This document shows, piece by piece, positions 36,897-47,605 of a stretch of DNA of 64,000 nucleotides. Location: assembly GCA_025769875.1 (NCBI GenBank), contig JAGFNK010000192.1:26877-90876 (forward strand), in the 5' to 3' direction. Position 1 is the first letter of the stretch. Every line of letters begins with the position of its first letter. The position numbers were made by a program, and so were the translations under genes. The notes beneath the pieces are model-generated. The model searched no databases. It saw only the letters and a program-made list of their open reading frames with translations, and was not told the DNA's origin. Source of the stretch: Russula earlei. Lineage: Eukaryota > Basidiomycota > Agaricomycetes > Russulales > Russulaceae.

Positions 36897-39214
36897 ATGG
36901 CCATTCGCAGTATAGTTGAACCCGCAGCCAGTGACGCCCCTACAAGTACTCTTCCATCTCCAGGCACCCGATTCACTCATTCCGGCTACACTGGGACCAT
37001 CCGGTATGTCGGGGAAGTCGATGGCGCCGGTGGTGTATGGCTTGGTGTAGAATGGGATGACTCGAGTCGAGGGAAGCATGACGGGTCCAAGAGTGGCAGG
37101 AGTTATTTCTCGTGTCTGTGAGTCGCACACGGCCTCCCTCTTACAATCACTCCAATGTCATCGCAATCTTAGTACAACTGGGGCAGGCTCTTTCATACGT
37201 CCCCTCCCCTCTTTGTGCTACGGAAAGACCTTTCTTAGCGCGCTCATCGACAAATACGTGGAGCAGCTCCATGACTCGAACGGACTTGAAACTGTTGTAC
37301 TTGGCTCTTCGAACGGGGCTATTCGAGTCGAGGCTGTGAACATGAATAAAGTCCGTGGGAGATTCTCCAACCTTGAGCAGCTGCGGGAAGCGAGTTTGGA
37401 TAACGAGGGTGTCTCGCAAGCGGACCCTCCAGGCGAAATTCGCAAAACATGTTCCAGTCGGTGTCTTTCTTTCAGTGATCTGACGATCTCTTCTGTTTAT
37501 CCACGTTGTCTATCAAGATATCAGAGGCGTCGACCTTTCATATTGCCTTGTTCCGAGTTGGGATGTCGTCGCTCTGATTGCGATTGAATTGCCATATCTT
37601 GAGCGTCTCGCTCTCAAGTATGTACTTGCCTGTGCTCGCATGCGCGCGCTCTATGCCTCATTGATTGCCGTGGTATTAGCAACAACCGTCTCCAGCCGCC
37701 ATCCAATTCGACGCTAGGAAGAGATGCTTTCTTATACCTCACCGAGTTACAGCTGAACAGCACGCTTATGAGTTGGCAAGCCATCATAGATGTCATCTCT
37801 CTGATGCCTCGCTTGCAGCAACTGGAATCCGGTTACAACCGCCTTCAAAGCTTGTCGTCTTCATCTCCAGATCACTCAGAACCTGTTCTCGTCACACTGA
37901 ATCTTGAAGGCAACCAACTCTCGAGTTGGTCCGAAATCTGTCAAGCATTGATGTCTTTTCACAAGTGCTTATATCGTCATAAATTATGTCCCTTCGTTGA
38001 TCGTGCGACAGCCTTCGTCGCCTCGTCCTTTCCTCTAACTCAATCAAGTCTATACCTGCCCCATCTGGGCCTCATGTACCCCTAAGATTGACGCACCTCT
38101 CAGCTTGCTTCGACCCATATCTCCGAATGGTCATCAATTGACTCGTTGAATGTCTGGTGCCCTCAGCTCGAGTCACTTACTTTGAATGGGACACCCTTAC
38201 TGGAAGGTGCGCTCCCCGCCGCACTTGGGGATTTCCCACTTTCTCCGTAGGCTGTGCGGGGTTGACCTTCTCCTTGATCGGTGTTTGAATATCCATAGAC
38301 CCGCAATGTGGTCGAGTCTGGCACCAGATAGCCATTGCCCGTTTGCCCAGACTCCGACTGCTTGATGGCACTTCTGTCAGTACACTCTATTTCTATTTCA
38401 CGCACAGCCACGGCCTGACACCCCCGGGGGTTATTGTTTGCTCAACAATTACTTCATATACTCTGATTGCATCCGTTGCATTCAAGGTTAACCAACGTCA
38501 ACGGATTGACGCAGAACTCTTCTACCTCTCCCGTGTAGCGCGCGAATCCTTTTCCTCCGACGTCGCCCGTGCCGTAACCCATCCGCGTTGGGCAGAGCTG
38601 TGCGAAGGTCAGCGGGTTTTTTCCAAATGGGGCGTAGAAGTCGTCAAAACTCACCGGTCTCGTTCTCCGACGGGATGTTATGTTTGCGCCTCGGCATCAC
38701 CTGCATTGCGACGTTTCCGGCGACGCCTGGCCACTGTCGCGATGACGGTATCAACCCACTCCGAAATCCCACTATCCGCCGCGCTTTCCCCATGGCCGCC
38801 AGTGCACGGCACGCCAGACATTAATTCACACAGAAAGAGCGAGCAAGCCAAGCTCAAGAATCACCTTATTGGTTGCGTTGGCCTACTCTCCATGTGTTGA
38901 CCCACCATTGATGCTCGACCGTCCTTCCTATAGAGATCAGGACCAGTTTTTCGGCAGTTAGCCCCCCACCATCGACGAACGAACTAAGTTTGACTAAAGC
39001 TGTGAAGGTGTTGCCATCATCGCCCTTACGCATCCTACGCCTTAAGCTATTAAAGTTGTTCAACGCCCCGCGAGGAGTTGAGAGCGAGTTATGGATACGC
39101 ATGGCGAATGGGGAACAAGCACCTCTCGGTGATCTCGGAGGAGCGGATGACGACAAAGAGATCGATTGGTGGCTAGAAAGTGGTTCCGAGGTTGTGCTTG
39201 CACTAAAGCGCTAA
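36897..39214 (+). CDS. TBCE: Tubulin-folding cofactor E
   Basis: Chaperone that helps assemble and disassemble alpha/beta-tubulin dimers in the cytosol. ATG 36897 opens MAIRSIVEPAASDAPTSTLP; the CAP-Gly domain follows (GTIRYVGEVDGAGGVWLGVE, then WDDSSRGKHDG and GRSYFSC). After several introns come leucine-rich repeats (VPSWDVVALIAIELPYLERL; AFLYLTELQLNSTLMSWQAI; MPRLQQLESGYNRLQSLSSS; VLVTLNLEGNQLSSWSEIC). The family segment NQRQRIDAELFYLSRVARES and HPRWAELCE lies near 38490-38610. A ubiquitin-like C-terminus ends DKEIDWWLESGSEVVLALKR. Domain order and length match cofactor E. Divergent from the HIBCH-like gene over only about 190 bp. Confidence 0.92.
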
Positions 39215-40055
39215 GGGGTACGACGAACAATCTATGTACTATAGTTCTCAACGCGTACCCCTGTGACAAATGGGGTAACGATGCAATTCAATTCATGCTC
39301 AGACGGAGACGGGAATAAATGGATCGATTAGTTGTCCTATATACAGATATATTTTATTTACGAGAAGGGGAGAAGAGGTACGCACTGGTTGAGTGTCGCG
39401 GTCGCATCCAAAAAGGGCCGGGATATCCCTGAAGGCAGTATTCCCGTCGGTCGCAGGGAAGTTTGTCAGTTGAACTTGGCGATCATGGCCAGGGGTATCA
39501 GTTTTGGGTCCATGTAGCATAGCCACAGCCACGGCCACGTAATTGACCAAAGTTTCCCAACGCCCAACGACACATGGGACTTGACATCCTCGAAACGGAT
39601 AAGCGGCCCGCCTTTCACAAATTGGACCATCCACCTCGCTGCGTGAATCCAACAGGAAGTGCGCCGTTAAAGCGCCTTGTACCATGTCCAACGTATGTAA
39701 TGGAATGGTGACTCTTCAAAGGATTGCATCCCCGGCCGTACACGGATGGATGGCCCCGCCTGTACATGTCTGCACGAATCGCCAATGCGTCTTGAGCCAG
39801 AAAATGGAACCTCAAGTCTTGGATTGGGCCAACCGGGACAAGCCACGACCACGATCAGAATTCTACGAGACCTCGTGCACAATGCCAACGCCAACGGGCT
39901 AACATGGGAGCAGTTCGACTGGAGATAGGAGCGAAAAAAGGAGGCAAAGGAAGCTGATGAAAGCAAGAAGACCTCATCCGTCGGGGGGATCGGTCGCCCG
40001 TTCCGTCCCTTTCATTTTGCGTGGCCCGCGGACCATGACCACTCGACACCCGCCT
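39215..40055. other. Intergenic about 840 bp between convergent genes
   Basis: Lies beyond the TBCE stop and the SR-protein stop. Minus-strand frames of 60-130 codons exist (for example one ending near 39299, another with a Trp-rich stretch near 39500), but no family, start or splice logic could be assigned. It may hold long 3' untranslated regions or a small unrecognised gene. Confidence 0.35.
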
Positions 40056-41529
40056 TCAACGCCACCCGCCGTCCCCATTGTGTCTGGAAGCCCTGTCTTC
40101 GAACCGATCTTCTTTTTCATCGCGGCGGCGATCGTCCCTGCGGTCGTCCCTGCGACGATCATAATAAGGGTCAGGACCTCTCCGGTCATCATAGCCTCCC
40201 CGTCGATCATCGTACCCTGCAGGCCTCTTATCTTCGGCAGGCCTCTTATCTTCATAATCCCTCCGAGGGGGAGGTGACCTGGGGCGACGATCATCTTCGC
40301 CACGACGGGGAGGAGAACGCGACCTATCACGCCGGATAGAAGCCTTGTCTTCACGGTAACGGTCATAGCGATCGTCGCGGTGGCGCTCATCCCTATAACG
40401 ATCGTCTCTGAAACGTTCATCCTTGTGGCGTTCATCACGATATTCACGGCGATCGTCACGGCGGTAATTGTCAGGATTGCGCTATCCAACGCGTTGAAAA
40501 AACGCTTCCGCTAGCGAGAGAGAGAAGTACTTACATCATCGAACAAATCAACCCTAACGGCTTGACCACGAAGGTCTCTGCCACTCAACTCTTTGACAGC
40601 ACGCTCGGCATCTTCACGGTTCAAGTATTCGAGAATTCTAATCAGTTGCATAAGCACGAAGACGAGGGCTAAATGAATGTTGTATACCCTTGACCAGGAA
40701 TATCACGGTCAATGTCAGCAAAGGACACGTTACCAGCTTCGCGGCCAAAGTCTTTGAGGTCCTATGCAGGCAAGAGCAGAAAGTCTCTGGTGTCAGCATA
40801 CAGCCCAAGGAACCAATCGCATGCCAGCGTGGAACTTATTATTTGAACGTTTGTTATGTTCAAGAAAGTGGGCGAAGTAAAAGAAAGAATTGGTCATACC
40901 TGCCAGCTCGTATCCCTGGAGATGCCAAGAACAATGATTCTAATCCCAGGGGGCCTGCGAGCACGCACAGGGGCACTAACATGCCATGAGCACATCTCTC
41001 AATATTTACCCTTCAATGATTTGAGATTACCCGTATCTATTATCATCGTAAGGGTCACGACGAGGACGAGACTCCTTGGCAAATTCAACGACAATGCTGT
41101 AAAGAGAAAACAGATTCAGCAAGTAACAAGGGAGAAGGAATGGAATGTATAATCACTTCTGGCCCATGAAACTTTTGCCGTTGAAGTGATGCAATGCATC
41201 CTCAGCGTCCTGTAAATAAGTCGATTTCACGCCTAGATGTGTGAAGGAAAAAAAATTTACTCTGGCATTTTCGAACTCAACAAATCCAAACCCTGATCCA
41301 TTTAAGGGTAAATCTCAAAAAAAAAAAAAAAAAAAAAAAGTGCGGTGAGGGACTAGGACTGACCGGTCATGACACGACAATCGATAATTTTGCCATATCC
41401 GTCGAAAAACTTAGACACATCGTCGGACCTTGTATCCGGAGGAAGCTCTGCAGTCATAGTGAGAATGAGGGGAGAACGAATCCGAGAAAGTGGCGTGCAC
41501 GTACTCCCGAGATAGAGACGACGAGACAT
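40056..41529 (-). CDS. SR-type splicing factor with two RRMs and an RS/RD-rich tail
   Basis: Nuclear RNA-binding protein of the SRSF1/Srp2 type. ATG 41529 (MSRRLYLG) splices to KLPPDTRSDDVSKFFDGYGK and IIDCRVMT, then GFGFVEFENARDAEDALHHF (RNP-1) and FAKESRPRRDPYDDNR. The second, atypical RRM has the hallmark SWQDLKD in VLGISRDTSWQDLKDFGREA, then ILEYLNREDAERAVKELSGR and VDLFDDDN. The tail is Arg/Asp/Tyr/Ser-rich (repeats of RYRDERHRDD type, then RDRSRSPPRR) and ends SRHNGDGGWR at 40056. Intron 2 carries a T23 tract (A on the plus strand) as its polypyrimidine-like region. At least five introns. Such genes are often autoregulated by splicing; not shown here. Confidence 0.88.
41317..41339 (+). 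repeat. A23 homopolymer in an intron of the SR gene
   Basis: Twenty-three A on the plus strand, reading as T23 on the gene strand, inside the intron before the GFGFVEF exon. Its length is likely to vary and could affect splicing efficiency. Confidence 0.85.
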
Positions 41530-41883
41530 GGCGATGAGGGGAGGAAACGAGGACAAACGCTGCGTTCGAACCTAACAAATCCGTGCGGAGCTTGAAAGCA
41601 CAACCAAACATGGCACGCGATCCCACACACAACCAATTGGATTTCATTTTTCATTACCAATGTCTGATTGCACCTCTCACGGCGGGAAGTCATCGTTAAT
41701 TGCTTAGAGCTCATGTCGCGGTTACGTTCGTGAGCTTGTCGGTCAGAGGCAACTGAGGCGAGGCATTTTCGTGGGGTGCCTGTGGCTGACGGTCAGCGCA
41801 TCTTGGCCAGTCGGAATAGTCTCGGTCATTCGGTTGAATAAAGAGCTATTTTTCAACTATACATCAACATCCAAACATCCATC
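41530..41883. other. Divergent promoter, SR gene and tandem paralogue A
   Basis: About 350 bp between two divergent start codons. No motif beyond AT-rich stretches close to the plus-strand start. I see no gene in it. Confidence 0.45.
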
Positions 41884-43118
41884 ATGAGCAGCAGCAGCGG
41901 CAGCATAATGTTTGGCGATTACGTCGGCCCCGTCACCCGCGACAATGTATTCTTCTACGACGACTTCAGCGGACTATTCCTGAAGATGGACGGTCGCCGT
42001 TACCCGCGCGCCGACCCTGAGCGTCTACACGGACTGCTCAGCTGGGTCGACCCAGGCCCAGTCCTCACAAAAAAAGGTGTTCCGCGCAAACGCCAGCCCC
42101 CTCCGCACCAAGACGAAACGGATACATACTACACGGCTCAGTCGATGCACTATGGTCTGGAACCATTGAAGAGTAAACAGGGGATGAAGAAGGCACTTCT
42201 GGCTCTGTTCGGCAACGGGCACGATCTCAAAGCACCACAGCGGCTACAGAAACTTGAAGAAGAATTGAGCAAGCTGTGGTACGCTGAGAACGAGAAAGGT
42301 CGTATCCGTCTTGAGAAGGAGATTGAGGAGAAGGAAAAAGAGGAGCAAGAGCGCTTGGCTGAACGACGACGTCAGCACGAAGCGATCCTCGCTGATGTTG
42401 ACGAGGAAGATGTATCACAGATAGCCCCGCGTAAGAGAAAGGCCACGAGCGACGGACGCGTCACGAAAAAGGCAAAGGCAGGTGGTAGTGACCGGAAGGT
42501 ATGCTGAAATCTCGTCTACACCTACGCTCCTGATCATCGCTAAGTATTTATTAGGCTCCGATCTTCGATGTCGAGGGAAAATACGCTATTAACGCGCCAT
42601 ATCTCGCTGAGGAGTGGCCTGACAGTGCCTCGGGCGGTCTTGAGCTCATGCTCGCTCCTTCCTGCGGAACCGGGAAGCACCTTTGGGGCAGCTTCGATTT
42701 TGGCATCGTCACTGGTATCATCCGCTGTGGTGCCCCTCCGAAGTCCGTTCGCGATGCCGTTTCTTTCGAGTGGCGCGGGCACGAGCAGGGCGAGGGCCAA
42801 ATGGAATACGGCTCAGAGAATAAGGGCACGCTCACCTTCCTCGGCGATGGCAAACTTCGCGGCACTATGGAGGGAGGTTTCATGCGGCAGTTCACATTCA
42901 CGGGCGTTCAGAAACCTCTCAACTGCGTTAAGCAGATCAAGAAGTGGAAGGAGCAATGGCGCGGCATCAACGACCGCTCGTGTGAAGCTGCAGGAAGAAG
43001 TCGATGGGGCCGTTGGGACGAAGATGGGGATTACAAAGAGCAACCAGCTGGTTCGGATACTACAGACGCAGAGGATGCCGGTGAAAGCGATGAGATGAAT
43101 TCAGACGTCGCGTATTAA
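41884..43118 (+). CDS. Tandem paralogue A, coiled-coil/NLS protein of unknown function
   Basis: Unrecognised protein, sister of the gene at 43771. Two exons: 41884-42498 and 42555-43118 (intron 42499-42554). Exon 1 begins MSSSSGSIMFGDYVGPVTRD and has VDPGPVLTKKGVPRKRQPPP and YYTAQSMHYGLEPLKSKQG. A charged coiled coil (EKEIEEKEKEEQERLAERRR) then leads to a basic cluster APRKRKATSDGRVTKKAK that looks like a nuclear signal. Exon 2 encodes a Trp/Gly-rich domain: EGKYAINAPYLAEEWPDS, GKHLWGSFDFGIVTGIIRCG, FEWRGHEQGEGQMEYGSENK and GTLTFLGDGKLRGTM, then an acidic tail. Alternating short strands suggest a beta-barrel-like fold; this is inference. About 393 residues. Confidence 0.85.
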
Positions 43119-43770
43119 ACCCGAAGCTACGATTAACGTTAGTTTCAAGTATAATCATTCAATACTATTTCACTGTAGTCCAAGGGTGTTCACTGTGTTG
43201 GCAGCATGATAGATCTGGATATGAACAATTTTCAAATCTGAAATCAAAACAAAATGAATGTTACCCTTACACAGCAGCAACAGAGCATGTGCTATGAGTT
43301 GTGCAAGTGTGTACGACAGCGGCACACCTCCAGTTCGCTATACGAAAAGGAGATCGACACCAGCAGGCCATTAATGGGAAGATCGTCAATCAGCTCTTAG
43401 CTTCCGAGGCTTGAGGGATTACCATTGGGAGATAACCATCTAAATCGCGTATCGATCATGAATCGGAAGGGAAAGTCTATTCGTTTGTAGGAGAAAGTGC
43501 TAACTAGTACAATGGTCAGCCGAGTCGAACACGGGGTTCTCAACGCATATATGTCCTGAAGAAGCTGTGGCTCGAGTAGGGCGAAACGGAGGAAAGTGTG
43601 CTGGTACGGGCCCTCAACTTCATTCAATTCGTCAGTCAGCAATAAATGTGTTCGTTCAATGGCCAATCAGAATGGTTCTTGGGACATGTGGCGGACGGAC
43701 GGGTTCCACGCTCTCTTCACTCCAAGTTCAACATGAGGACGGGGTTTCGACTGTACATCCATCATCCACC
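43119..43770. other. Spacer between tandem paralogues
   Basis: About 650 bp. The first part is related to the DNA just after paralogue B: the 35-bp stretch near 43177 matches the one near 45090 with few changes, so the duplication unit included 3' flank. No gene recognised; the frame upstream of 43771 is an extension without supporting homology to paralogue A. Confidence 0.5.
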
Positions 43771-45050
43771 ATGGTATTCGGCGACTGCTACATCGCTCCT
43801 GTCACCCGCGATGATGTATTCTTCTACGACAAATCTCATGGGCTGCACGTGCGTCCGCCAAAGGACGACCGCTCCTTCCCACGTGCCGACCCTAAGCATC
43901 TACACTATCTCCTCACATGGACCGACCCTGGCCCTGTCCTCACAAAGAAGGGCGTTCCAAGAAAACGACAGCCTCATCCACACCGGGATGAAACTGGCGC
44001 GTACTACACGGCTCAGATGATGCACTACGGTTTGAAGCCCCTGAAGACCAAGCAGGCCGCCAAGAGAGCGCTGTTGGCCATGTTCCGCGACGGGCACAAT
44101 CTCGAGGTACCGGATCGGCTTCAAAAGCTGGAAGAAGACCTGAGAGACCTATGGCACGTCGAGAACGAGAAGGGCCGCGTCCGTTATGAGCAGGAGAAAG
44201 CAGAAAGAGAACGGGAGAAGGGGGACAGACAAAGAAAGCAGCGAGAGCACCTGGCCGAAATGCGGCGTAGGCACGAGGCCATCCTCGCGGACGCTGGCGA
44301 GGTGGAAGACGTTGCGTTGCGGGCAACGTCGTCGCGTAAAAGAAAGGCGACCGGTGCCGGCGACGCAGGCTCCGCGAAAAAGAAGGCAAAGGCGAGCGGC
44401 AGCAATGAGAAGGTATGCACGCTGCTAGACGCCCCTCCTACGCCCTATCCCTGACTGGGAGATTTCACACTTCCCAGCTTTCGCCTCTCGAGGTCCAGGG
44501 AAAATTTGTAATCAACGCGCCATATCTCGCGGAGCAGTGGCCTGACAACTGCGCCGAGGGCGATCTCGTGCTCACGCTCTCTCCCTCCCGCCGAACCGGC
44601 AAGCACCTCTGGGGAAGCTTCAACTTTGGCGTCGTCATCGGCGTCATCCGCTGTGGCGCGCCTCCGACGTCCGTGCGCAGGACGGTTGCCTTCCAGTGGC
44701 GCGGGCACGAGCAGGGTGAGGGCCAGATGGTATATGGCCCGTACAACAAGGGCACGCTCACCTTCCTCGGTGACGGTAAAGTCCGTGGCACCATGGAGGG
44801 AAATCCCTGTAGCAGGTTCACGTTTACTGGCGTCCAGAAACCGCTCAAGAATATCGTATGGGTCAAGAATGTCAAGCAGTGGAAGCAGCGCTGGCGCGGC
44901 ATCAATGACCGCTCGTACGAAGCTGCGAGCCGCGCTCGGTGGGGCGGCTGGCATCGAGACGGGGAATACGAAGAGCCGCCAGCTGGTTCGGACACCACAA
45001 GCGCAGAGGATGTCGGCGACGACGATGAGGGTACTGTCGACTACGCGTGA
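43771..45050 (+). CDS. Tandem paralogue B, coiled-coil/NLS protein of unknown function
   Basis: Second copy of the 41884 gene, with the same two-exon layout (43771-44412 and 44478-45050; intron 44413-44477). ATG 43771 is chosen because MVFGDCYIAPVTRDDVFFYD lines up with MFGDYVGPVTRDNVFFYDD of paralogue A. Shared blocks: DPGPVLTKKGVPRKRQPHPH, YYTAQMMHYGLKPLKTKQ, the coiled coil, a longer basic linker (SSRKRKATGAG..AKKKAKASG), GKHLWGSFNFGVVIGVIRCG, WRGHEQGEGQM, GTLTFLGDGKVRGTM and WRGINDRSYEAASRARWGGW. Exon 2 is better conserved than the coiled coil, so the C-terminal domain is probably the functional core. About 405 residues. Coding DNA is CpG-rich, unlike the adjoining transposon. Confidence 0.86.
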
Positions 45051-45560
45051 TACACAAGTAAGTGTAATTAATCGATAACATTTTCACTGTAGTCTAAGGC
45101 TGTGCATTGTGTGGGCAGCGAGAAAGAGTTGGATTCGTACGATCTTCGAATTTGGTTAAATCTGGGCGGTAGAAGTTTTCACAATAAATGCCAGCTTGTT
45201 TCTTTCGGGCAACCGGGAAGGCAACAGATTGTAAGCATGTTTGTATACAAGGTGCGGACTTCAGGTGTAGCATCAGGAAACGCTGATGAGGTTTTTGCAC
45301 TTCTTGACTTTTGGAAAGTCAAAAAGCTACAAGTTGACAACAAGATAGGATGGGCCAGAATAGGTCTATGTTATGACTACTTGAAATATTGTCTAGGTAA
45401 GAAATTTGTGCTTGTGGTGGTCTACATAATGGTTTACTAAGTAAGATTTGAAGACATTGAGTAATGGAAATCTTCTGGAAGGAAGGCTGAGCCATATACA
45501 GGAAGAAGGTGAGCACCCCTCACAATGGTATCAAGATGTCATGTACACACTGCTGGTGTC
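45051..45560. other. 3' flank of paralogue B grading into CpG-free DNA
   Basis: The first 230 bp still contain CpG and match the 3' flank of paralogue A. From 45283 on no CpG occurs, although the hAT element proper only begins at 45561. No gene recognised. Confidence 0.45.
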
Positions 45561-47262
45561 TAGGGCTGTGCACTGTAACCATCCCTCATGGGATGGATGG
45601 ATCCATAGTATGGTTACTGTACCCATGCTGTTTGAGCTTGTCCTGCCCACCATCCATCTCAAGGATTGAGTTGGACAACACCCATCCAGTCTGTCAAAAA
45701 ATGGCCATCAATGGCATTAGATGGCCTTTATCAGGAATATCTGAAGGAACTTTATATTTTCATTGAAACTCAATCTCATTGCTGCCAGGCCACACACCAA
45801 GACCATTGAAGGTACCCATTGTTCACATGGCCACTGCTGCCATCTCCTCTTTCAATCCCAGTCCTCAACAAACAGGACTTGCCATGACAGATCAGCCCAC
45901 CCAAGGACCAGATGGTCAATGGGACATGATCTCCCTCCATTGTACCAGTCTCCATGCCAATACCATCCTTATTCTGATGCTTGTCAAGAAGCTGTAAAGT
46001 GAGCCATATTGCTGACCACAGAACTACATGTGGATGGCATGTGATGCATGATGCTTCACCTCCTCCACACCTCCCTCCTTCCTTGCATCTCATCCTCAGC
46101 CCTTGCCACACCACTCACACCCAACAACAAGATCTCACCTGCATTGCCCAGCCCTCAACCATCTTTCACCATGCATGCATGCCTTGGCCCACTTGATGTG
46201 ATTGCATTGATCACATCTCAAGCTTTCATGACTGCCTCAACTGCCTCACCCAGTCTCAATTCCCTTTCATGGCTCTGACTCCCTTTCATATTCTGGTTCT
46301 TAGCTTCCTTTAGTACTTCTGCCAACCCACTAGTGGAAATAAAAATACAGTCCCCTTGCATCTCCTAGTATCTGTCAGCCCATAACAACTGTGCACGAGT
46401 CATCTTGCCCCTCTTCTCCCTTCCTCTCTTCTCTCTTCTCCCTCTCTTCCCTTCCCTTGCTCTTGGACCAAGACAACTGTCTTGGATCACTGTCCAGTTG
46501 CATGAACTCAGCATGCCCCAGATAGGCTTGCTACAATGTAGTTGCATCTTGCATGCATGCATGTTGAAACTGCACTGGGCCATTGAGCTGTTGATTGGAT
46601 TGATTGATTTTTCTTGTAAGGTGAGGGTGAGCTGTACCACTGGCCATGGAATCACATGTGGACCACACATGGCTCCACCTCCTCCCACACCTCTCACCTC
46701 CAGCCCTCTCGTCCCCAGCCTTTGCCACCGAATGCACACCCACAACCTTGCACCCAATGTCAAGACCTTGACCACTTCGACCAGCCTTTGCCACCAATCA
46801 TGCATGCATGCCATGCCCTGGCACACATGATGTGTTCATGTCTCAGGCCTTTCACCATGGCCTCAACTGCCTCTCCTGGCCTCAAACTTCCTTTCATCAT
46901 CTCTGTCCCTTTCAATTCCTTTCATCTGCTCCTTAGTCTCCCTCAGTATCTGTCAGCCTGAAACAACCATGTGTGAGCAATCTTGCTCTCCTCTCCTCTT
47001 GCTCTCTTCTCCCTTCCTCCCTCCTCCTCTCTGCTTGTTCTTGGCTTGAAGACAACCATCCTGGATCCACCGTCCAGCCACATGAACACACATGCGCACC
47101 CTGAACTGGCTTGCTTCAGTAATACTGTCTACTGTACAATGGCCATACCTGTACCCATCCCATACTGTCAGGGATCCAATGAGTACACATGACAGACAGG
47201 GTACTGGTCAGCCATACCCATCATACAGCCGTTACCCATCAGATGGATGGTGCACAGCCCTA
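45561..47262. mobile_element. Non-autonomous hAT-type DNA transposon, 1.7 kb
   Basis: Bounded by 13-bp terminal inverted repeats: TAGGGCTGTGCAC at 45561-45573 and its reverse complement at 47250-47262. Flanking 8-bp sequences CTGGTGTC (45553-45560) and CTGGCATC (47263-47270) match at 6 of 8 positions, as expected for an old hAT target duplication. Subterminal DNA has scattered short motifs (GTTAC, TGTACCCAT, GGATGG). No transposase frame is present. Inside, two diverged copies of a roughly 500-bp unit lie in tandem. CpG is almost absent (about 7 in 1,702 bp at near 50% GC). The type is assigned from TIR pattern and TSD length. Confidence 0.8.
46020..47130. repeat. Diverged internal tandem duplication in the hAT element
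   Basis: Unit 1 (about 46020-46550) and unit 2 (about 46640-47130) share the order: CACCTCCTCC block, TTTGCCACC/CTTGCCACA block, GCATGCATGCC, ACTGCCTCA-CTGCCTC block, CCTTTCAT block, ATCTGTCAGCC followed by a CT-rich stretch, then CTTGG..GACAAC. Offset between copies is about 580-610 bp with indels. Confidence 0.65.
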
Positions 47263-47605
47263 CTGGCATCCACAATGCAATGCTCAGTTTTTGACACCCA
47301 AAATCATTTGTTACCTAACATTAATCCACAGTGATAGTTAATATACTAATACTTTCAATCATCAGGCCTATATACTCATGATAAATATAGTAGTCAGCAA
47401 AATGCAGTGTTTCGACGAAACGCGGCAAGGATTGGGTGCGGAGGTTGATATCGGAGGTTGAAATCCTTGTGACGACCTGTGACTGTCCGATTGAGGGGTC
47501 GGTCCCGAAGCTCGGGTTAAGCACAGGGCTTGGCTGGAAACTGATCCCGTGACCAACGAGTTGGATTGGATTGGGATCCGTGACTAGAGCTCGATCACTT
47601 GAACG
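47263..47605. other. Promoter region of the uL6m gene
   Basis: About 340 bp between the hAT right end and the uL6m start. The first 140 bp are AT-rich; CpG returns after about 47415. No gene recognised. Confidence 0.4.

Noticed and set aside
39974..40489. A 171-codon minus-strand frame rich in Ile, Thr, Val and Met.
   Set aside because: It is the SR-protein tail read in the wrong frame (Arg/Asp codons shifted). The correct frame gives the RS/RD-rich tail.
34950..41529. A metabolic gene cluster around IDO and the HIBCH-like gene.
   Set aside because: Neighbours are housekeeping genes on mixed strands (RPA1, TBCE, SR factor). Tryptophan and valine catabolism do not form one pathway here, and no tailoring enzymes, transporters or regulators are present.
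43567..43770. N-terminal extension of paralogue B upstream of 43771.
   Set aside because: The frame is open, but nothing in it matches paralogue A, whose homology begins at MFGDY/MVFGDC, and no ATG supports an earlier start.
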